DNA from: Prevotella sp.
Lineage (GTDB): Bacteria; Bacteroidota; Bacteroidia; Bacteroidales; Bacteroidaceae
Length of the DNA stretch: 54,404 bases
NCBI GenBank assembly: GCA_017524385.1
Contig: JAFWSS010000027.1
Coordinates: 1-54,404 of the forward strand
Direction: 5' to 3'
A program made the translations under genes and the position numbers. Shown here in pieces: positions 51,451 to 54,404 of this stretch. The stretch's first letter is position 1. Every line of letters begins with the position of its first letter. The notes under the pieces were generated by a model that saw only the letters and a list, made by a program, of their open reading frames with translations, made no database searches and had not been told where the DNA came from.

Positions 51451-52158
51451 TCAGAACTCCAGCCTGAAGCCTTTCGACTTCATCTCCATATACTTGTCGG
51501 GATTGAACCTGTAGTGGATGGGAACCGTCCTTGCCGCGTTTTTTGGCCGGTCGCCGGTCTCCTCCAGAATGCCTAGTTTGAGCATCTTGTTGGCGAAGTT
51601 CCTGCGGTCGAAGTGGACCTCCAGGATGGCCTCGTAGAGAGCCTGCAACTGCGGCATCGTGAATACCTCAGGCAGCAGTTCGAAGCCGATGGGCTGGAAG
51701 TGAATCCGCTCTTTCAGGCGCTTGAGGGCCACTCGGAGTATTTTCTCATGGTCGAAGGCCAGTTGGGGTATCTCGCCGATGGGATACCACTGCGCGTTAC
51801 TCGCGTCGTCGCCGCCCTTTACGGAGCCTTTCTGCACCAAAGCATAATACGCGATGGTGATGACCCGTCCGCGGGGGTCGCGGTCCACGTCGGAGAAGCA
51901 CCCCAACTGTTCCAAATAACCTTTTTCCACGTCAAACTCCGTCTCCTCTTTCAGTTCACGAAGGGCGCACGCCTCCGTCGTCTCGTCCATCCTTAGGAAG
52001 CCGCCGGGAAACGCCCAGCGCTCCTTGAAGGGCTCGATGCCGCGTTCCACCAGCAGCACCGACAGCCCTTCCTTCACATCATAGCCGAAAATCACGCAGT
52101 CCGTCGTCACTGATGGGCGAGGGTACTCATATGTGTATGAACCTTTTGTTGTCTCCAC
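51451..52158 (-). CDS. Nudix domain protein with NrtR-like C-terminal winged helix
   Basis: A 235-aa protein. The N-terminal Nudix domain (about 15-150) has a complete Nudix box, GX5EX7REUXEE (GFLRMDETTEACALRELKEE), so hydrolase activity is possible. The C-terminal 80 residues (LLPEVFTMPQLQALYEAILE, DRRNFANKMLKLGILEET) match the winged-helix domain of NrtR-type regulators, which bind DNA and sense ADP-ribose or related ligands. NrtR controls NAD genes in many bacteria; related proteins control sugar genes in Bacteroides. Its place 13 bp after a NADAR gene and an NMNAT fusion favours NAD or ADP-ribose metabolism. Confidence 0.88.
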   Translation of the reverse strand: METTKGSYTYEYPRPSVTTDCVIFGYDVKEGLSVLLVERGIEPFKERWAFPGGFLRMDETTEACALRELKEETEFDVEKGYLEQLGCFSDVDRDPRGRVITIAYYALVQKGSVKGGDDASNAQWYPIGEIPQLAFDHEKILRVALKRLKERIHFQPIGFELLPEVFTMPQLQALYEAILEVHFDRRNFANKMLKLGILEETGDRPKNAARTVPIHYRFNPDKYMEMKSKGFRLEF

Positions 52159-52171
52159 TGTTCATCAGTTT

Positions 52172-52720
52172 TTATGAGTCTCTCAGCCAGTCGCGCACGT
52201 CCATCAGGGCACATCCCAGCAGGTTCTCGCCCCTCCATTGCTCGACGGAGCCTTTCTTTGCATCGCTCCTGCCAAGGCCGATGCCCCAGATCCTGTCGTA
52301 GGGACTTGCCTCGGCGATGATGGCATCTTCGGTGGAAAGCAGGAATTCCCTGATGTCGGGGTTCTGCGAGAACTTCGCCTTGTTGCCCTTCACGACGATG
52401 TCGTATTTATGGGCATCCCATATGGCTGGGTCGAAGTTGCGAATCTTCCTGCCAAGCTTCTTGTATAGGTCGGGAGTGTTAGCCGCCATGATTTCTTGGA
52501 GCACCTCCACGTCTCCAAAGAGGCGGGCCTTGCTCGCCATCATATACTGTTCCGCGGTGTGGTATTTCACCCCGTCGACTTCGAAATCACAATCGTACCA
52601 CTGGCTGAAGCATGCAGCGGTCATTTTCTTCGAATTGTGCGTGTGCCCCCAGAAATAGACAATCGCCGTTCCTGGATTCTTTTGAGCAATCTCCTTGATT
52701 TTTTCAATGTTGTAGTTCAT
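52172..52720 (-). CDS. NADAR family protein (YbiA-like N-glycosidase fold)
   Basis: A 182-aa protein with the NADAR (COG3236) pattern: FWGHTHNS, CFSQWYDCDFEVDGVKYHTAEQYMMASKA, GRKIRNFDPAIWDA, KAKFSQNPDIREFLLST, SPYDRIWGIGL and WRGENLLGCALMDVR. Known members hydrolyse N-glycosidic bonds in riboflavin-pathway intermediates (YbiA) or remove ADP-ribose from DNA guanine (DarT-linked NADAR). Which of these applies cannot be read here. The gene overlaps the NMNAT-NADAR stop by ATGA, so it is translated together with it. Confidence 0.87.
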   Translation of the reverse strand: MNYNIEKIKEIAQKNPGTAIVYFWGHTHNSKKMTAACFSQWYDCDFEVDGVKYHTAEQYMMASKARLFGDVEVLQEIMAANTPDLYKKLGRKIRNFDPAIWDAHKYDIVVKGNKAKFSQNPDIREFLLSTEDAIIAEASPYDRIWGIGLGRSDAKKGSVEQWRGENLLGCALMDVRDWLRDS

Positions 52721-53778
52721 CTTTCTTTGTTTTTGTCTCTTATTCTCATAATGATTTTACCTAAATTGTTCTCTCCTTCCCAGCTATACAGGTCAATGCC
52801 CCAAAAGGTTTCCTTCTTGCTGTTCCCGTAGATCAGGATTCGGTTTCCCGTATCAGCCAGCTTTTTCATCAATGTGGGGTTTTGTTCGAATTTTGCCTTG
52901 ATGATGGACTCCATGATGTCCAGCCGTGCCTCTTCCCAACCGGGGTAGGGGATTTGCTCCTTTGCCTTCATGGCAGCCTTGCTGATGGAGCAACTGGCGA
53001 GAATTTCACGCTCGGACACCTCTTTGAACTTGGAGGACAGAAATGCAGCCTCAGCAGAGTTGTACGTGATTCCTTCCCAGATGAACTTGCATCTGAAGCG
53101 GTTATCCAAGAAAGCATGCTCTCCCTTGAACCTATTGATTACATCAGGGAAATCATCCGCCGTGAAGCCCTTGAACAGTTCCCATGCGCCGGGGCACATC
53201 AGATCTTTGCAGGACTCTCCTTTCAGCATGCGCTCTCTGATCAGCGACGAACTGACGGCATCCGTTCCTTCTGGCTGTGGAAGTGTCACGATGTGTTCAA
53301 GGTGGGCGGATAGGATTTCATTCTTGTTCAATGTGCTTTCGAGCGACTCGCTTTCTCTTGAAAAGAGTATCACGCGGAAAGCGTCGAGGAAGTTTCTTTT
53401 TCCAGTCAAGAGTATGAGCAAGTTCAGCTTGTCGGCTCCCATCACGAAATACAACTCTGCATTCGGGAAGTCCTTTTGGATGGAAATCAATGTCGGCATT
53501 GTCCTTGCCTCGATTGTACCGACTTCTTTCTCACACACCCGCATTCGGCAGTCTGTGCACATCGCCCGAAGCATCTTGATGCGCAGTTCAGGCGACAGGA
53601 CGATTGGCGGGTGGCTCTGACGCATCTTTCTTTTCAAGTAGGCATCGCTTACTGGAACGAAGAAGCCGATATCTGCGTCAATGGCATCTATGGCCACCTT
53701 CATCAACTTGAAGTGGGCCACCGTGGGAGGGTTGAAACTCCCACCCATGACTACGATTTTTTGTCCTTTAATTTCCAT
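52717..53778 (-). CDS. NMNAT/NadD-like nucleotidyltransferase fused to a NADAR domain
   Basis: A 353-aa fusion. Residues 1-195 form a nicotinate/nicotinamide-nucleotide adenylyltransferase domain: GGSFNPPTVAHFKLM (12-26, nucleotide-binding GxFxPxTxxH), FVMGADKLN and VSSSLIRERML (the ISSTxIR-type phosphate loop). Residues about 200-353 form a second domain of the NADAR type: FIWEGITYNSAEAAFLSSK, EARLDIMESIIKAKFEQN, TFWGIDLYSWEGENNLGKI. NMNAT makes NAD+ from NMN/NaMN and ATP; NADAR proteins cleave ADP-ribose or ribityl-type glycosides. The ATG at 53778 is chosen because the in-frame ATG at 53799 lies in the -7 element. The leader is then only about 10 nt. I cannot tell whether this is the only NadD in the genome. 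Confidence 0.88.
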   Translation of the reverse strand: MEIKGQKIVVMGGSFNPPTVAHFKLMKVAIDAIDADIGFFVPVSDAYLKRKMRQSHPPIVLSPELRIKMLRAMCTDCRMRVCEKEVGTIEARTMPTLISIQKDFPNAELYFVMGADKLNLLILLTGKRNFLDAFRVILFSRESESLESTLNKNEILSAHLEHIVTLPQPEGTDAVSSSLIRERMLKGESCKDLMCPGAWELFKGFTADDFPDVINRFKGEHAFLDNRFRCKFIWEGITYNSAEAAFLSSKFKEVSEREILASCSISKAAMKAKEQIPYPGWEEARLDIMESIIKAKFEQNPTLMKKLADTGNRILIYGNSKKETFWGIDLYSWEGENNLGKIIMRIRDKNKER

Positions 53779-53796
53779 ATATGTGTATATTTTACG

Positions 53797-53828
53797 CAAA
53801 GGTAGCGTTTTAATTCAAAACCGCCAAA
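53797..53828 (-). promoter_or_regulatory. Promoter of the NMNAT-NADAR operon
   Basis: TTTG (53828-53825), 20 bp, TACCTTTG (53804-53797): exact consensus. Transcription starts near 53790, about 10 nt before the ATG at 53778, which settles the start codon. Confidence 0.72.
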
Positions 53829-54054
53829 TTTTTTGTGTGTTTTTTACGCAAAAAGTGCATTTTTATGGGGTTTGGGTGTCCATAATCAGGTGAACAAGCC
53901 ATTCTTCCAGCTTGTATAGCTGCCATGTTGGTGTAAATTGAGATTCACATTGTCATGGCTGCCAGTCATGATTGTTGGATGAATGCCCTATGGGTTGTCT
54001 CATCCTAAGGGAGAAAAAAATTGATGTAAGGCCATTTTGACATGCGCTGGGAAA

Positions 54055-54095
54055 AGAAAAAATCCCCAAAGACTTTGACAAGTCTCCGGGGATAT
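54055..54095 (-). terminator. Terminator-like hairpin for a transcript entering from the right
   Basis: On the minus strand ATCCCC...GGGGAT and AGACTT/AAGTCT form an imperfect stem with a short loop, followed by TTTTTTC. Something upstream (right of the hairpin) is probably transcribed leftward. Confidence 0.65.
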
Positions 54096-54404
54096 GTTGA
54101 GAGTCTTCCATCTTGTTTTATGGCAAAACGGGTCGGGAACAGTCTGGGCCTTTGGGGGAACTGCACCCCCCTTGGCGAAGACTAAGTTGAAGACAAGGCT
54201 GATGTTGAGGGCCGGCAGGAGTTCGGTTTGAGTAGCCCGAGGGCATGCCGCCCGTGCAGAAGGCGAAACTTTTTTATCAGTCCTCTTTCCGGCTGCCGCC
54301 ATCGTCTTTCGACGCATATCTTCATGATACATGTGTTGGGGTTTGGCCATCCTGTTCCCGTGAAGTCCGGCTTAGCACCCATTGAGGTGCAGGAACCGGC
54401 CATC

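Larger units (their letters stand above)
53779..54404. other. Right-edge region without a convincing gene
   Basis: Contains the promoter of the NAD locus, a GCCATG...CATGGC inverted repeat (about 53922-53960), a stretch GGTTGTCTCATCCTAAGGG near 53997 that resembles the core of the 49-bp repeats, and a minus-strand terminator-like hairpin (54055-54095). Overlapping open frames exist on the minus strand (for example 54000-54350), but they lack recognisable domains; an RNA gene or element entering from the right is possible. Confidence 0.5.

Noticed and set aside
54000-54350. 116-aa minus-strand protein at the right edge
   Set aside because: It runs through the terminator hairpin and has no domain; competing frames in the same place are equally open.
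1-54404. tRNA, rRNA and phage genes
   Set aside because: No characteristic sequence was noticed, but a dedicated scan was not possible.

Overview
The window looks like a chromosomal segment of a Prevotella-group bacterium (phylum Bacteroidota, order Bacteroidales), probably from gut or rumen. Supporting signs are the Bacteroidota promoters (-33 TTTG, about 20 bp, -7 TAnnTTTG) ahead of many genes, a PPi-dependent phosphofructokinase, type IX secretion genes (porW, porX, a type-B sorted cargo), a FadL-family porin, a large secreted pectin-type lyase with a dockerin end, and gene content close to what I know from Prevotella. I identified no rRNA, tRNA, CRISPR array, prophage or full-length insertion sequence.

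Layout. 1-7.5 kb (minus): a DUF456 membrane protein cut by the left edge, then a tightly packed operon (91-aa protein, PlsC-like acyltransferase, Amidase_3/golvesin/FN3 secreted protein, small protein, YgiQ radical SAM protein, degenerate PP2C-like protein). 7.6-14 kb (plus): pfp, GH25 lysozyme, a Tyr/Gly/Ser-rich secreted protein and a FadL-type porin, with prmA converging. 14-20.9 kb: a conserved acidic protein, a single-span membrane protein, a Lol-type permease coupled to an aminotransferase, and comEC. 21-25.4 kb: a 1437-aa PL11-type rhamnogalacturonan lyase with a two-repeat dockerin. 25.4-30 kb (minus): uvrA, a type IX type-B cargo, and ribE behind a long structured leader. 30.5-37.3 kb (minus): a complete glycine cleavage operon, lplA-gcvT-gcvH-gcvPA-gcvPB-lpdA, supplying all four proteins plus the lipoylating enzyme. 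37.4-38.7 kb: thrC. 39-40.4 kb (plus): an Rpn-type nuclease with a coding minisatellite, and a small lipoprotein. 40.7-50.5 kb (minus): aroA, a membrane protein, porW, porX, tsaE and a beta-helix secreted protein, so two type IX secretion components sit next to each other. 50.5-51.4 kb: a non-coding block with six 49-bp tandem repeats. 51.4-53.8 kb (minus): a three-gene NAD/ADP-ribose locus (NMNAT-NADAR fusion, NADAR protein, Nudix/NrtR-like protein) with its own promoter. 53.8-54.4 kb: non-coding or an unrecognised element ending in a terminator.

The least ordinary parts are the NAD/NADAR operon, the ribE leader (a 12-bp closing helix round about 150 nt with several internal hairpins, followed by a U-run), two 113-bp MITE-like elements, the 49-bp minisatellite, and related AT-rich repeats scattered through the larger intergenic gaps. 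All calls come from reading the sequence; no database or folding program was run.
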